From Pollenia angustigena (lineage: Eukaryota > Arthropoda > Insecta > Diptera > Polleniidae), in contig OV884056.1 in assembly GCA_930367215.1 (NCBI GenBank), positions 43,772,308 through 43,836,307 on the forward strand: 64,000 bases of DNA. The letters run 5' to 3'. This document shows, piece after piece, positions 37,601 to 48,529 of this stretch. Below the pieces are notes generated by a model that made no database searches, was not told the origin of the DNA, and worked only from the letters and a program-made list of their open reading frames with translations. The translations under genes and the position numbers were made by a program. The first letter of the stretch is position 1, and every line of letters starts with the position of its first letter.

Positions 37601-40600
37601 AATATTAGTTTCTATCGATCACCCTTATCGTGGTTGGCGACTTTTTGGTAATAGATTAAAGAGAACGTGAACTTATTTGCTTTAATCTATTACCAAACAG
37701 TTGCAGGCGTATTTTAAATTCGCCAACCGCGATAAGGTGAACATCAAATGCCGTTATTCGCACTCTGAATTTTTTGATCTGAATAAAACAAGTAATTTAA
37801 AAATACTGTAGAAATTATTTATATTTTTTTAGTTAATTATTTTTTTATGTAAAATCGTTAGCCAATAGTTGTGTTCTTTTACTCTACTGGCAGAAATTTG
37901 CAATGAGAAAGTTAGGCCGTAATTATATAAAACGCAACGCAAGGCCAAAGAATTCCATTGAAAGCAAAAACAAAGTCATAAATATTTTGTAATTTTGTTG
38001 TTGCTTTCTACAGAAATTCATGTAACGTTTTAAAATTTTCAACGCCACAAGTCATGAGGCGTTTGTAAACAAAAACATTAAGAGGTATTTGAATAATTTT
38101 ATTTTAATCCTAAAAATTTGTTTGTCTTATTCAGTAAAAAAAATTAAAAATTCGTCAACGATATTCTCTTTAAGCCGTACAAACATTGGTTTTTGATTTG
38201 CCCAGTAGTTTCAGAGATATCGTTGAAGTTGTGAAAAAAGAACAAATTAAAAAAAAAAATTTTTGTTCATTATTAATTCATAAAAAATAAAATTGCGATA
38301 AAAAGCACAGTTTTGGCTTAACAACTTTTAGTTAAACATATTTCGAATCAAATGAGCTTTATTTCATTATAATCGGTGCACAACTTTTGATTTTATTCAC
38401 AATTTACTAAGAACACTGAGTTGATAAAAATCGGGATTTCCATACAAAAATCAAATTTTTTAATATGTTGGTTGCTGTCTATTTATGTACGTTTTTTCTT
38501 CTCTTAAAAATGAGGTACCTTCACTTAATTGTGAATAACAGCGAAACGCGTTCATCGATTTGTATGATCTATCTCTCATTTTGTTCATAGGTTATGTCAC
38601 TTTACGTAAAAGTAATAAGACTAACTTTTTCCCGTTTTCGATTTTTCATGATTTTTTAAAATACAAAATTTGTAATTTTTTTACGTAAAGAACCATTTCT
38701 CAGCCATTTTGATGGTGATTTTGAAAAAAATTTTGTTTTTCAAAGCTAACAATTACATTATAAAAAATAATAAATTTTTGTAAACCGCTTAATGAAGTGT
38801 AAAGATATGATTTTTTGAACTCTTATTTTTGAAAAAATGTCAGAAATACGATTAGTACCTGAAACTTAAAAAAGCGAGCTGATGAAGAAAAACGGAGATT
38901 TTAAATCAGCGACCTCAAATGAGTAGAAAATTGCTTAAAGCGTTCAATCAGCAGCAAAAAGTTCAATTTTGTTCCCTTCTGTAATTATTGTAAATACGCA
39001 ATGATTTTCTGTAATTGAACTAAAATTATAAATCGAAAGATTATATTAAACCTGTTGAATGTAAGTTTAAAGCTGTTACTAGTATTAATTCTTGTTCAAA
39101 TGTGTATATCGTTAGCTAAATTGGAAAAGGCGTAACTAACAAAAAATTCAAAATCGTGTTTTTGATTGGTTATTATGAATGCCATTGAACTACATGTCTT
39201 GATAAAATATTACATCTCTGCGACCAAAAATTACGTTTCTATTAACAAAAAACAAAAGAACGTAACTACAAGAGTGTTTGTGTTATAAATGCAAAATAAC
39301 TTAATAACCCATTTTTTTCTATCAAAATATGAAACGATTTCCTTTTAACATTGTTTGAAGAATTACATAGACGACTTATCAATGCATGTTTTCTGACATG
39401 GTTATAGTATTATACTTTGGTTATAGTTTTCATTTTATAAAGTTTTTTGCTTCTCCTGTAAAATTATATAGTTACGCCTAACGATTAAGCTAACGATACT
39501 TTTTGCAGTCGTATTCTGTAATTCGCTAAAGCTAAATATCTATCGTTAAAAAGCTATAAAGTTGATTTAGCGATTTTTGGCTACACATGCAATTCTGTAA
39601 CGTGCATTGCTAAATGCCATACAAACTTAATTCTCCGCAATTTTAGCTTTTAAAGTCCTTTTAAATTGTATATTCTCTACGGCATTTTAGCGATCGAGAT
39701 TAAACTTTAGCTAAACTAAGAATACGGCTGGCTGCTGGTTGTTGGTTGCTGGTTTCAAAGAAATCTTTTAAAATGAGACTTAAAGAATCTAAATTTTAAA
39801 TCACAAAAAGTGTACAAATTTTTAAAGCGTAATATTTTGTTTTAACAAGAAACAATTTTATTTAAGTAAATAGCGTAACCTGATATTTTGTTAGTTTAAA
39901 AGGGAAGAAAATATCTTATTAAAATCCGAACAATTTTAGATATCTATAGAAAAAGTTTTAAATCAATTACAAATTTAAAGCAAGGTGCATTTGGCATTTA
40001 TCTAACAGAATCAATCAAAACGCTTTGCCTGGGATCACAATATGAAAGTTTTCTTTCAGAAAGTCTGAGTTTATTGGTGAGAGGGAAAGAGAACATGCCT
40101 CTCTTGAGTAACGTTAACCCCCAATTTCACCAAGTTCAGTTATACATATATAACCATCAGTTATAGCTGTCAAAACAAATTGTTAACTGGAAGTTAAAGT
40201 AATAGTTAGTTTTAACTGAACTTGGCGAAATTGGACGTAAGCCATCGAATATTTAATTATTCGAAAACACTTGATTATATATATATATATTGATTCCTAT
40301 GGTTCCAAGTTGGAACAAAGGGCCGTAAAACACAAAATTAAAATATTTTTTTTTGTTCTCTAGAATTTACCTAATACTATGTCAATAAATTCGATATTTA
40401 ACATATCGCAAGAAAATGATCAAACTCTAACGCTTCAACCAACTGAAGATAAATTGGATTTGGTGTATGAAAATTTTAAAGATACTAATACCATAATCGA
40501 TGAAATTGATCAAAAATTGAAAAATATAAAATCCACCTCAAATATGACAACCAACGAAAGAATTAATCAACTTCAAAATATTTACCAACTAATAAAAGAA

Positions 40601-43600
40601 CAAGAAAAACGACTACCAATTTATAAACATTTTAGTACCGCAACAACTACCAAGCAAATATTAACAAATTATGACAATAGCCAACATTCTTCCAATTCAT
40701 TGCCAACAATACAAAGCGAAGAGCCACATATCGTTTTAGTAAATCCAGATATTATCAATGAAATACAAATTTCTGACTCTCAAGAAAACGCAGTGATGAA
40801 TATAAGTGATGATGAAAATACAATGACTATAGCTGACAATGACCGTATACAACTTACAAATTTAACTATACCACAAGAAAGTGGTATTGAATATCAAACT
40901 ATCGAAGAGTTACCACCACAAGGTGGTATTGAAATTTTAACTAACACACATTCTCAACAGCAAGCTACTGATAATAATAATGAGAATATGAGTTTACCAA
41001 AAGAAAGCGATATAAATAAATTTAATATATCTTCAAATTTCGACTATGAAGCAGAGCCAAAAACATGTTTAGACACAATTTTGGATAATTCACATTTAAA
41101 CAAAAATAACTATGAAGAATCAAAAGAAAATAACGAATATTTTCAAAATCCTAATAAAAAATTTTCTTATGAAAATGAAGAAATTTTGACAAAAAATAAT
41201 TCTCAAATATCCGATAAAACTGAAAATGTAAAAGAAAAAGGTGAATTTAGTAATAGCTTACGACCACACAATGAAACTTTAGAATTAGAGATAAGAAACG
41301 ATGAAAAGGAAGTTATTGAAAGTCATGTCGAAATGCAACTACTAAATGAGGATGATGTGGAAGAACAATCACCATCCTATGAACATATAACAACTGCGAA
41401 ACCGAAAGAAAGAAGTCGTCTACGTTTAAGATCCCATACTCTACAAAATAATGAAGAAGTTTCCAATAAAGCTGATACCAATGAAAACTCCCCAGTCACA
41501 TCCTTGGAGACCAAAAAACCAATTAGGAATCGAAGACTTAGATTACCAAAGCCTAGCCAGAAAACCACTGAAAAGTCCAACAATGAAAAGTTCGAAATGA
41601 ATGGTGAAGTAATAAACAAGCCTTTACAATCTACAGAAAACACAGTAGAAAATACTGAAAATAAAAAAGAAAAACCCGATATCCAAGATGTTGAAGTTCC
41701 GTTAACTCAAAATGTTATAGTAACAAAACGTTTTTTGAAACGGGTCAAAGCTAAACAATCGCTAATAAACGAAGAAACGAATAATAATTCCACTTTGGAT
41801 GCGAACGTAGAACAAAATATAATGGCCTTGCATTGTGAAGACCATGAAAATATTAACAGCATTGAAAATATAAATGTTACCCTGCTTACTCAAACTTCGG
41901 ATGATACTAATTCTTTAAATCTATCACAAGATCCTTTAATTTTAGAAAGTGATTGTGAAAGTGTAGAAAAAATCAATAATGAAATAATATCTGGTCAATG
42001 CTTCGATAACGGAAAAACATCAAATAAAATTAAACGCAATACAAGTTCAAATAATTTAAATTTACCAACAGACATGGAAAAATGGGAAGGTGCACAAAAA
42101 CCAAATTTAAAACGTCGCATTTCATTTGAAAATCCTTTGTCATCTTTGGTTAATACTACTTCCGTTAAAGAACAATTCAGTTTAGGTAATCCCCATGTGG
42201 TACTTGCTAAACTGAAACCTCCATTTTTGCTGCCTTCGTCTCAAAAAGAATTACTGGCGGATAATTCTACTACAACCAATGTTAATCCAATTGTTACTTC
42301 TCCTTTATTAGCAGATGATAAACCAGCACAGAAACGTCATAGTTTCACATCGGAATATGATTTGGATTCATCTTTAAAGGAAAATAAATGTTTCAAAATT
42401 GATAATAATTCGAAATCAATGCGCAGAGTTAAAATTGATAATCGTAAACGAACGAATTCGCAGCAAAGTAGTGATTCAAAGGATGGTGGTAAGTTTTATT
42501 ACTAAACTTAATTTTATTTTTCTTTTATTATTATTATTAACAAATCTCTTAAATGGAAGTTTTTTTTTTACTATTTTTTACTTAAGAGATTTACAGAAAG
42601 GGATTTTTTAAAGTCACTAACATTTGGGATAAACATAACCTTTAGAATAAGAAAAAGCGACTGAACGCTGAAAGTTAGAACGTTATAGTTTTTTTAAGTA
42701 GTAAGCTCGTTAATAGTTAGCTTTTTTTTTAAATTAATATCAACATGTTCTTAAACAGGGCCAAATGGTCTTGGAGAAGTAGGAATGATTTTAGAATAGC
42801 TAGGATATCATTGCCTAGTCTTAGCTCTTCTTATAAAAAGCTGCTTTTGGGCATGGCTAAAAACGTAATAAACAGATGAGTTAATGGCGCTCTGGTCTTC
42901 GGCAGATAATGAGAAGATGAAGAGTACCTATAAACGGCAGAGCGTAATGTATGCCACTCTTCAAGGCTAAGTGGAATTTCAATTTGGATTTTAGTAAATG
43001 TGCATGTTGTAGATGTACAATCAATCCAATTATGAATAAAAATTCTGCTGCTGCTTTTTTTCGCTTTTCCCATTTTTACAATAGATTTAAAATCGGAAAA
43101 ATGGGAAAAGGAAAGCAATTTCAGGGGAGTTTTTTCATAGTTTTTGTTTACTTTTGAATTACATTGTTAATTCATTCCTACAAGGTAAATTAGTAGTAAA
43201 TATGTATGGATGTGTAAGGTATTACCTTTTTTTATTTTCTATGGCTTGTATGCTAAAATACTTTTATTTTCATATAAATGTTTGTACATTTTATTTAAAG
43301 ATTTCGATATAGATTCATGTGATGAAAAGTTAACAATAGTTGATGTAATTCAAATATCATCGCCGTCTACTGGCAGGGAACAGAAAACAGCCTTTGAGCC
43401 TTTTTCAACCCACGTTAAAACTAATCGGAAGCAAGAAAAATATTCACATTCTCATCAGCATGTGCATAAAGAACAACAAGAAAATGAATCAGATTTAAGT
43501 CAACAAATTGAAATTATAAGCAATAAATCGGATTTACAGTTACAAACACAACATCAACAACAACAGCGTTTTGTGGAACGAGAAGAAGTTGGAGGAACAA

Positions 43601-46600
43601 CAACAACTACAGCCACTAGTTTCATTACTAAAAATAGCAATAATATTCCAAATGAACAACACCAGCTAGAAGAAGAGGAAGAGTCTCAGATCAAACTAGT
43701 TTGTCAAAAACCATACGAAAACAAAAAGAAAATGGAAGTAGAAATTGCAAATACTTATAATCCATATGATGGTAGCAAAAAAGTCGAAGATGGACGTGCA
43801 CAATATTCTGCCTTCGAACGTATTTATAATGACAAAACAACTTCAAATTCTAGTAATAAATATTCAAATGGTAATTTATTGTTGCAAACAAATATTTTTC
43901 AATTCCTTTTTTTTTTGTTGTTTAAAAAAAAAAAAAAAAAACAATTGTTTCTAATGAAGGGCCTATTAAAAGTGATAAATAGTTATTTTCTTGTATTTAG
44001 AAAATACTTTATTGCATTTCTTATGTTAAGTTATCTTAAGATGTATAGTATTTTTATTTATTTTTTTTTTTCAATAGAAACTACTTTAAAGGAGAAGGAG
44101 ATAAATGATGAATATTCAACTTATTCTTCATTGTATAATAAACTATCGGCTCATTCTAAAAAATGTCAAATAAATTTCGAAAATTCTTCCGTTAATATAA
44201 CACCGATATCATCACCCACTTACAACGATGACACTATTGCTAGTCCATCGCCAGTTAGAAAATTGATTGATTTTCGTATGGGTGGTGAGATTGATGGACG
44301 TTTAACAAATCCACCCATACCGTATATAGTAAGTAACATTTTGTTATATTGCTTTTACATTTTGCGCAATTTTATTATTAAATTATTGGGCATGTCCAAT
44401 AAATCGTAATGAAGTGGATTCAAAATCGAATAAATTTTAAAAACGGGTTCATTAAAATATTACTTTTGTATTATACTTCATATTTAGAGAACCAATTACC
44501 TTTACAAGAAAAACTCTTAAAAACAAGAAAAACTGCAGTCATTTTGTTAATAATTGAAATTAAAATTTCGTTGGATTTCATTTCCACTTCAACATACGAG
44601 CTTGTTATTTTTTAATTTTTCAATAAATATCAATAAAACTAAAAAATGAAGAAAATTTGACGGATTTTAAAACGACAATTTTTAAGAGGTTTGATGATTT
44701 TAAGGGCTTGTAAAATCCATTTTCATTCGTTGATCTGCTTCGGGCGGGGCAGCAGGTCGCGCGTCGTTGTTGTCATTTCTTAAAAACAAATAGGTCGAAG
44801 GTTTAAGTGGACCGTTGACTTTTGGAGGAGTCTCTAAAATTGTCGCTCAATTACGCGAAAACCGCTTAATTGATTTCAAATTGAGACGGATAGCATATGG
44901 CCCAGACAGAGTTCCCAGTTTTATTTTAAGCCTTATCCCCAATTTGTGATTTTTCATCCCCAAAAATCCCCAAAATAGCCATTTTCTTATCCCAAAAAAT
45001 CCCCACATTTTCTTAAAAATAAAATACATAATATTATGTCAATGGAAAAATGTGCATACATTGATTTATTTAAATAAATCCATTTGTGTAACATAATTAA
45101 AACTAATGTTATTTATTCCTTGAGTTATACGTATCTATGTACACATGTATAGTATGTAACAAGTGTACCGTAAAAACGCAAAGAAAAAATAATTATGCGT
45201 CAATACATATTTATCATTTCTAAAACTAGGGAATCCATAATCTTCTAATTCATAAGCCAATGCAATTTTCTTTTACATGTTGTTTGTTTAAAAAGTGCAT
45301 TTAACATTATTGAATAAATCTGTAACAGCAAGCTGCATTATTTTAAAATGTGTATTTATTCTAAGAAGAGCTCCTCAAAAAGCAAGTTCAACAGAAGAAA
45401 CGCTAGTTGGTACAAAAAGCATATTTAAACCTATTTCAACAAGTTCTTGAAATAGTTTAAAACCGCAAAAAAGACTAAACTTTGTACCCACATCTTGACC
45501 AAATCGGTCTTGCCATTGCAAAAATAAAATTTATAATAATATATTATCCCCAAAAATCCCCAGCGCAAAAAGTGCTTTTCCCCAAAAAATCCCCTGGGGA
45601 TTTTCACGAAATGTTTATCCCCAATTGATTGACAATTGAGTCGTACGTCGTATGAACGTAGGACGTAACGCCGTAAATGTTTAGAAAACGCTTTACTAAC
45701 TCACAATGCCGTCGTAAACGTATTTAGTTTTCTTTTGAAAAAAATATTAAAGAATTCCAAATTTATTAAAAGTATTGTTTATTTTTCTTTCCTTTTATTT
45801 TGTTATCTTATATTGAAAAAAAAAAAAAAAAAATTGGAAAACACAAAAATAATTTCATTTTATATTTTTATTTTTTATTCTACGACAATACGGTCGTAAC
45901 CGGCGTATGAAATATAACTAGATTTATGTCGACTTACGATGGAGATACGCTTTTACGTCTACGCCAGCTATTGTGTGCCTTTTTATAAAATGTTATACGT
46001 TTTAATTTGACAACGTATCTACGTCGTACGCTACTACGTTCATACGGTGCAATTGTGTTCCTACGGTTATATTATAAATTTTTCTTTTTCTTTGACAATA
46101 CGGTTGTAGCCATCCTGCAATATAGAATTAGATCTAAGTCGACGTACGACGCAGATACGCTTTTACGTTTAAGCCATTTATTGTGTGCCTTTGTTTACAA
46201 TATACGTTTTAATTTGACAACGTATCTACGTCGTACGCTACTACGTTCATACTATGCAATTGTGTTCCTACGGTTACAAATAATTTACAATGAAATTTTT
46301 GTAATCACATCGATTTTTCTCAAAAACTTGATTTAATTATTAAATCCTAAAACTGCATTTATTTCGAAAACTGTGCGCTTAACAAAGCATTTCTTTTTAC
46401 AATCTTCTAATTAAAATTTTGTTTTAAAAATTTTCCAGTTACATGAAATTGATTCGGGAAGAATTCAACCTTATAAAACAATTTCTGTTAACAAATTAAA
46501 GACAACTATACAAATGGATCCAAGAATGCTTAGAACTTATGTTAAGGTACTATTTCACAGAATTTAAAACAAACAGCAGGCAAATTTTTTAAACTTCATA

Positions 46601-48055
46601 ATATATAATTTATTTTAGAAACAATTAACATCAACATCTACGGCCTTGGTTCCCATAACATCATCTTCAAATAACTTATCACATCATATTGGTGGTTCAT
46701 CATCGTCCCATGCACAACCAACAACAACATTAGAAATTTCACCTTATGACCCACGAAATCGCGCATCAGCCGTAATAAGAGACATAGCAACACCATCATT
46801 GTCTCATCATCATGAAACTGCAATAACTCCCTACAATAATATAAATGTTGCAGCCTCCGCATCAACGTTGCCATCGTCTTTAATGTACACAGTAATACCG
46901 AATGCTGTACCTTTGTCTTTACAATATAACAGTTCAGCACAACCCATCATACAGCCGCAACAACAACAAACACCGAATATGTTTTTATATGGTTGCCTTC
47001 AGCGTTCACCGTGGTATCAAGGCTTAATGTCTACCATGAAAATTCAAATAAATCAATCAATCTCTCAACTGGTACGTGCCTTAAATAATTTTCATCGTGA
47101 ACGTCTCTTAAGTCCTGAAATGGTATTCGACGTATTCAAAATTGATTGTGCCGGTGAACTGTTGGAGATTATGCGAAATTTGGGTATATTTGTCGATGCA
47201 AATGGCATCATTAACGAGCAGCGAAAAGTACCATCGTTTGGTGGACGTTCTTGTTGTAATTCGATGCCAGTTAATGCAACATATAGTTTTATACAGCAAG
47301 TTCTTACGCCCAACACACAATGCACATCGTTAACAACAGCATCATCAACTTATAATGCTGCAGGAGGTACGCCAGTTGGTCAGCTTAATGTCAACGAGCC
47401 ATTTGTTAGTTGTTACATTAAAGCACCCGAACAGCCAACGCAAAAGCAATCGGATGATAATAACAACACATTTTCAAATCATTCACAGCACGATGACAAT
47501 AGCGGTAATAGAAGATGTAATGGAAATTGTAACAGCAACCGCAATGATAATTTTAATAATAACAACAACAACTACAATAACAAACGTTTTGGAAATCAAT
47601 ATAAGAAACCCTATGACAACAATAATGGCAATAGCAATTTCCAACAACGTTCTAATCAGCGTTCTTCTTACAATAATAATAATCCTCGTTTTAATAAACC
47701 AGGCTCCGGTTCACCTAATAGAACAAACTCTTCTCCCCCAAATTCACCAAGAAATGGCGGAGGAGGTGGCCGTGGTGGTGGAGGACGTTTTAATAACAAT
47801 AGACGTTTTAATAATAATGACAATAACTACAATAATAATGGCTCCTCTTGGTCTTCTTCTTCAGGCTCTAATGGCAATCGTTTTAATAACAAATATCAAA
47901 ATAATAATTCTCCTACTCGTAACTCATCGCCTAAACCATCTTTTCAAACAGGATCACCTAAGACTACGTCTCCACAACCCGCATCCCAAAATAGTGGTTG
48001 CAAACCTGATAAAAAAGCTTCCACTGATGAAGATTGTTGGGATTCGGACAACTAA
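22663..48055 (+). CDS. CCCH zinc-finger protein, su(s)/ZC3H4-6-8-like
   Basis: Predicted coding exons 22663-23215, 36675-36913, 36978-37409, 40364-42488, 43301-43870, 44078-44328, 46439-46546 and 46619-48055. All phases agree and total 1904 residues. Two tandem CCCH fingers, C-x8-C-x5-C-x3-H, lie at 282-301 and 306-325, joined by SDFPC. The linker and the following leucine-rich helix resemble suppressor of sable/ZC3H4-type proteins, which bind nuclear RNA and limit unwanted transcripts. A basic stretch precedes the fingers; afterwards the protein is mostly disordered, acidic and S/T/N-rich. Near the C terminus is a conserved-looking block (RSPWYQGLMS to IINEQRK), then an Asn/Gly/Arg-rich run, ending DEDCWDSDN. 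Exon 1 is joined across a 13.5-kb intron by phase and splice sites only, so it is the least certain part. It could be a divergent su(s) orthologue or a paralogue. Confidence 0.72.
23791..24050. repeat. ~81-bp tandem repeat, 3 to 4 units
   Basis: TTTAGTTAGCGAAGCC-like phrases begin at 23791, 23872 and 23955, with a decayed one at 24035. Each unit carries ATACCA(T/C)AGAGGA and CGGCCGAAGGC-like GC-rich text. The array directly abuts the Tc1 relic. No gene. Confidence 0.75.
24150..25834. mobile_element. DNA element inserted in the Tc1 relic
   Basis: Ends GGGCCGCGTGAATAAAAAGG and the complement of GGGTCGAGTGAATAAAAATG, with subterminal AGCTAGTACT-rich inverted sequence, flanked by ATT on both sides (24147-24149, 25835-25837). 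Removing it rejoins a Tc1 reading with one ATT. No transposase found inside. It contains a smaller MITE at 24670-24879. Confidence 0.7.
24670..24879. mobile_element. MITE with GGGCCTGTTCG ends
   Basis: Terminal inverted repeats GGGCCTGTTCGTAAATGCAT and complement, flanked by TAC on both sides (24667-24669, 24880-24882). 210 bp, non-coding, nested in 24150-25834. Confidence 0.75.
26717..27840. mobile_element. Harbinger-type MITE, second level of nest
   Basis: Ends GGGGGCTACTCTCTATTGC and complement. It matches the 325-bp element at 28407-28731 once the inner insert 26935-27730 is removed. It sits in the host's CAG; the flanks are CAG on the left and AAG on the right, the latter explained by one base change. 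Confidence 0.75.
26935..27730. mobile_element. Harbinger-type MITE, innermost level
   Basis: Ends GAGGCTTATTCTGAATTGCG and complement, flanked by CAG on both sides (26932-26934, 27731-27733). The undamaged target is seen in 28407-28731. The ends resemble those of the element it lies in (shared ATTGCGATGCGAA). CGATGCGAAAATCAATG is repeated just inside the left end. Confidence 0.8.
27981..28245. mobile_element. MITE with GTGCTGGTTCACAC ends
   Basis: GTGCTGGTTCACACAGATCA on the left and its near-perfect complement on the right; 265 bp. The reading frame across it (27848-28228) has no protein similarity and is a by-product. Confidence 0.7.
28407..28731. mobile_element. Complete Harbinger-type MITE (GGGGGCTACTCTC ends)
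   Basis: 325 bp with terminal inverted repeats of about 30 bp (GGGGGCTACTCTCTATTGCG). Flanks are CAG on the left and CTG on the right. This is the intact reference copy for the damaged or interrupted copies at 13397-13470 and 26717-27840. Confidence 0.8.
28741..29260 (-). pseudogene. Vps16 pseudogene fragment
   Basis: The minus strand reads, with frameshifts and stops, IKFKWNHGRLISMAWSDMEEL, then CVQDDSIIFTYDMFGNVKDS with YGMGQGASLMKIMDAKIFQS, and later LALYQNNEILWLGYIDLKRK followed by FCEFDTGR. From memory of the family these are consecutive blocks of the N-terminal beta-propeller of Vps16, a HOPS/CORVET vesicle-tethering subunit. At least one in-frame stop after IFQS and several frame changes mean it is dead. 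No intron-like gap is evident, which would fit a retrocopy, but no poly(A) or target duplication was found. The 3' side abuts the MITE at 28407-28731. Confidence 0.7.
29560..29970. repeat. Inverted-repeat element rich in CAATTAG
   Basis: CAATTGAAGCACAGCCGCG followed by AATAACGTT near 29568-29600 is complementary to 29929-29960 (AACGTTATTCGCGGCTGTG). The flanking DNA from about 29390 is a low-complexity run of AATTAG/CTAATT phrases, probably part of the same element. Confidence 0.55.
30407..30438. repeat. CATA microsatellite
   Basis: About seven CATA units in a row. A shorter CATA run lies near 30265-30285. Confidence 0.8.
30505..31735. repeat. Pair of ~220-bp direct repeats with GTGAATAA DNA between
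   Basis: 30505-30720 and 31500-31735 share long stretches (AAATCGCTTCTA then GCGAACATGG, and ATTCGCGAAAAATT). Between them, 30755-31015 contains repeated phrases such as TTTCCCTCGTAATTTTTCCC and ATATTTGCGATCAT. Non-coding; family unknown. Confidence 0.55.
32380..32640. repeat. MITE family copy (CTTAAGC-rich)
   Basis: Its complement matches 34741-35171, including GCGAATACATGCGATT, AACCATATTGAACTTAA and GTGCGAAACAGATCGCAC. A third copy is at about 59080-59245. The left end is not clear here. Two of the three copies end in AAGGCC-type sequence. Confidence 0.6.
33170..33975. mobile_element. MITE with CCCAGCTAGCATTT ends and TA duplication
   Basis: Ends CCCAGCTAGCATTT and AAATGCTAGCTGGG, flanked by TA on both sides, which fits the Tc1/mariner group. 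No transposase. A second inverted pair (33514-33530 TGAGTTCCTAAACATCA with 33701-33717) marks a nested 204-bp element. Confidence 0.65.
34741..35171. mobile_element. CTTAAGC-rich MITE interrupted by a SINE
   Basis: Ends AAGGCCCAATTATAATATG and the complement of AAGGCCCAACTATTATTGCG. The body matches the complement of 32380-32640 on both sides of the SINE at 34799-34936. About 11 bp of MITE present in the other copy (CATATGTGTC region) are missing at the junction. Confidence 0.65.
34799..34936 (-). mobile_element. tRNA-derived SINE
   Basis: On the minus strand it starts GGGTGCCCCGG and carries A box TAGGCTAGCTGG and B box GGTTCGATGCC. There is a perfect 5-bp T-arm stem (GCGGG-TTCGATG-CCCGC). 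About 70 bp of unrelated body and an A-rich tail follow (T run at 34799-34808 on the plus strand). The 5' and 3' ends of the tRNA part do not pair as an acceptor stem, so this is not a working tRNA. Confidence 0.65.
35393..36470. repeat. ~70-bp tandem repeat split by an insertion
   Basis: Units containing ACAGTGTTGTAGCGGTATA and TCGTAATTTTGTATTTA occur about four times at 36238-36470 and once at 35393-35457. The DNA between (35458-36240) begins TATGGGTAATTCC and ends GGAAATGCCCATA, which are inverted copies and suggest a MITE inserted in the array. Confidence 0.55.
37619..37740. repeat. Palindromic MITE, sibling of 6474-6615
   Basis: Arms TCACCCTTATCGTGGTTGGC and complement, with the inner TTTGGTAATAGATTAAAG of both arms identical to the copy at 6474-6615. 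It lies in intron 3 of the CCCH gene. Flanking text (CTAATTGCGGCATTCG) resembles the ends of the 20224-20723 family. Confidence 0.7.
37741..39505. other. Intron DNA, nothing firm
   Basis: AT-rich intron 3 sequence of the CCCH gene. About 38010-38025 and 25240-25275 share TTGTTGTTGCTTTCTACAGA, a dispersed repeat fragment. No gene or clear element ends seen. Confidence 0.35.
39506..39731. repeat. MITE with CAGTCGTATTCTG ends
   Basis: CAGTCGTATTCTGTAATTCG on the left is the imperfect complement of TTAGCTAAACTAAGAATACG at the right. The interior is rich in TTTAGCGA phrases. Non-coding. Confidence 0.5.
40120..40234. repeat. Short MITE with CCAATTTCACCAAG ends
   Basis: CCAATTTCACCAAGTTCAGT and its near complement, 115 bp in all, 130 bp upstream of exon 4 of the CCCH gene. 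The centre contains TTATAACTG-like palindromes. Confidence 0.6.
43030..43141. repeat. MITE, sibling of 56498-56624
   Basis: ATGAATAAAAATTCTGC and the inverted CAGGGGAGTTTTTTCAT at the ends, with GGAAAAATGGGAAAAG inverted in the middle. The copy at 56498-56624 has the same layout. Confidence 0.55.
44329..45888. other. CCCH gene intron 6, left part
   Basis: Holds repeated CCCCAAAAATCCCC phrases near 44935-45010 and 45545-45625 in the same orientation, and AATTACGCGAAAACCGCTTAA near 44850. Probably old mobile DNA of unknown type. No gene. Confidence 0.35.
45888..46290. repeat. 207-bp direct repeat, two units
   Basis: Two units share CAACGTATCTACGTCGTACG with CTACTACGTTCATAC, GAGATACGCTTTTACGT-like text and TTGTGTGCCTTT; TATACGTTTTAATTTGACAA begins at 45994 and 46201. 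The text is rich in TACG/CGTA, unlike its AT-rich surroundings. Related TACG text runs back to about 45640. Confidence 0.7.
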
Positions 48056-48285
48056 AAAGAAAATGCATTCATTGTAAGTTAATACAATATGTATTAAGTA
48101 AAAAATTCGTTTACAATATTTGCACATTTATCGCATAAATTTTCCCTTTTTTCGGTCTAAAAAAAAATTTTTTTTGTCTTAATTGTTTACCTAAGCTAAA
48201 TTAAAGTTAAAAGCGATGTTTAGGAAGTTATAGCAAAGTGAATTTTTGCTTATCTTTTTCCAAACATTTGGAGTAAAAACTTAAT
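48056..48285. other. 3' flank of the CCCH gene
   Basis: Directly after the stop codon. GTAAGT at 48075 could be the donor of a 3'-UTR intron, with TTTTACTTTCAG ending at 52508 as an acceptor candidate, but this is only a motif match. Confidence 0.25.
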
Positions 48286-48529
48286 GGGCATGTTCTAGCA
48301 AACGCAAAACGCTTAACATTTGCGACTCTGACTTGAAATCGCATAATAGGTGGTCTATAAATCGCAATTGCAAGAAGTTTGGCGACTTCAAATCACAAAA
48401 GTATACTTAAGGGAACTAGAATATTTTTAAGAAACTGCCAGATCGTAAGCAAAACACTATATTCAGAACACCATAAAATAAATCTTGCGTTTTGAGGTTT
48501 AAAATCGTCCGATTTCCAGAACATGGCCG
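48286..48529. repeat. MITE family GGGCATGTTCT, copy 1
   Basis: Starts GGGCATGTTCTAGCAAACGC and ends AGAACATGGCC. Shares CGCAAAACGCTTAACATTTG with copies at about 55436-55620 and 60521-61000. Non-coding. Confidence 0.65.

Noticed and set aside
43210..43300. Upstream ATG of the frame entering CCCH exon 5 as a separate gene start
   Set aside because: The upstream residues are intron-like and hydrophobic; phase joins exon 5 at 43301 to exon 4 exactly.
43871..44077. Coding read-through in the CCCH gene between exons 5 and 6
   Set aside because: The frame stays open but encodes a poly-Lys/Phe low-complexity run between a GT donor and a good pyrimidine-tract acceptor; it is a 207-bp intron, divisible by three by chance.
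47355..48077. A 240-codon overlapping frame in the last CCCH exon
   Set aside because: It is the +1 shadow of Asn-rich codons (AAT/AAC read as ATA/ACA), giving an Ile/Thr-rich peptide.
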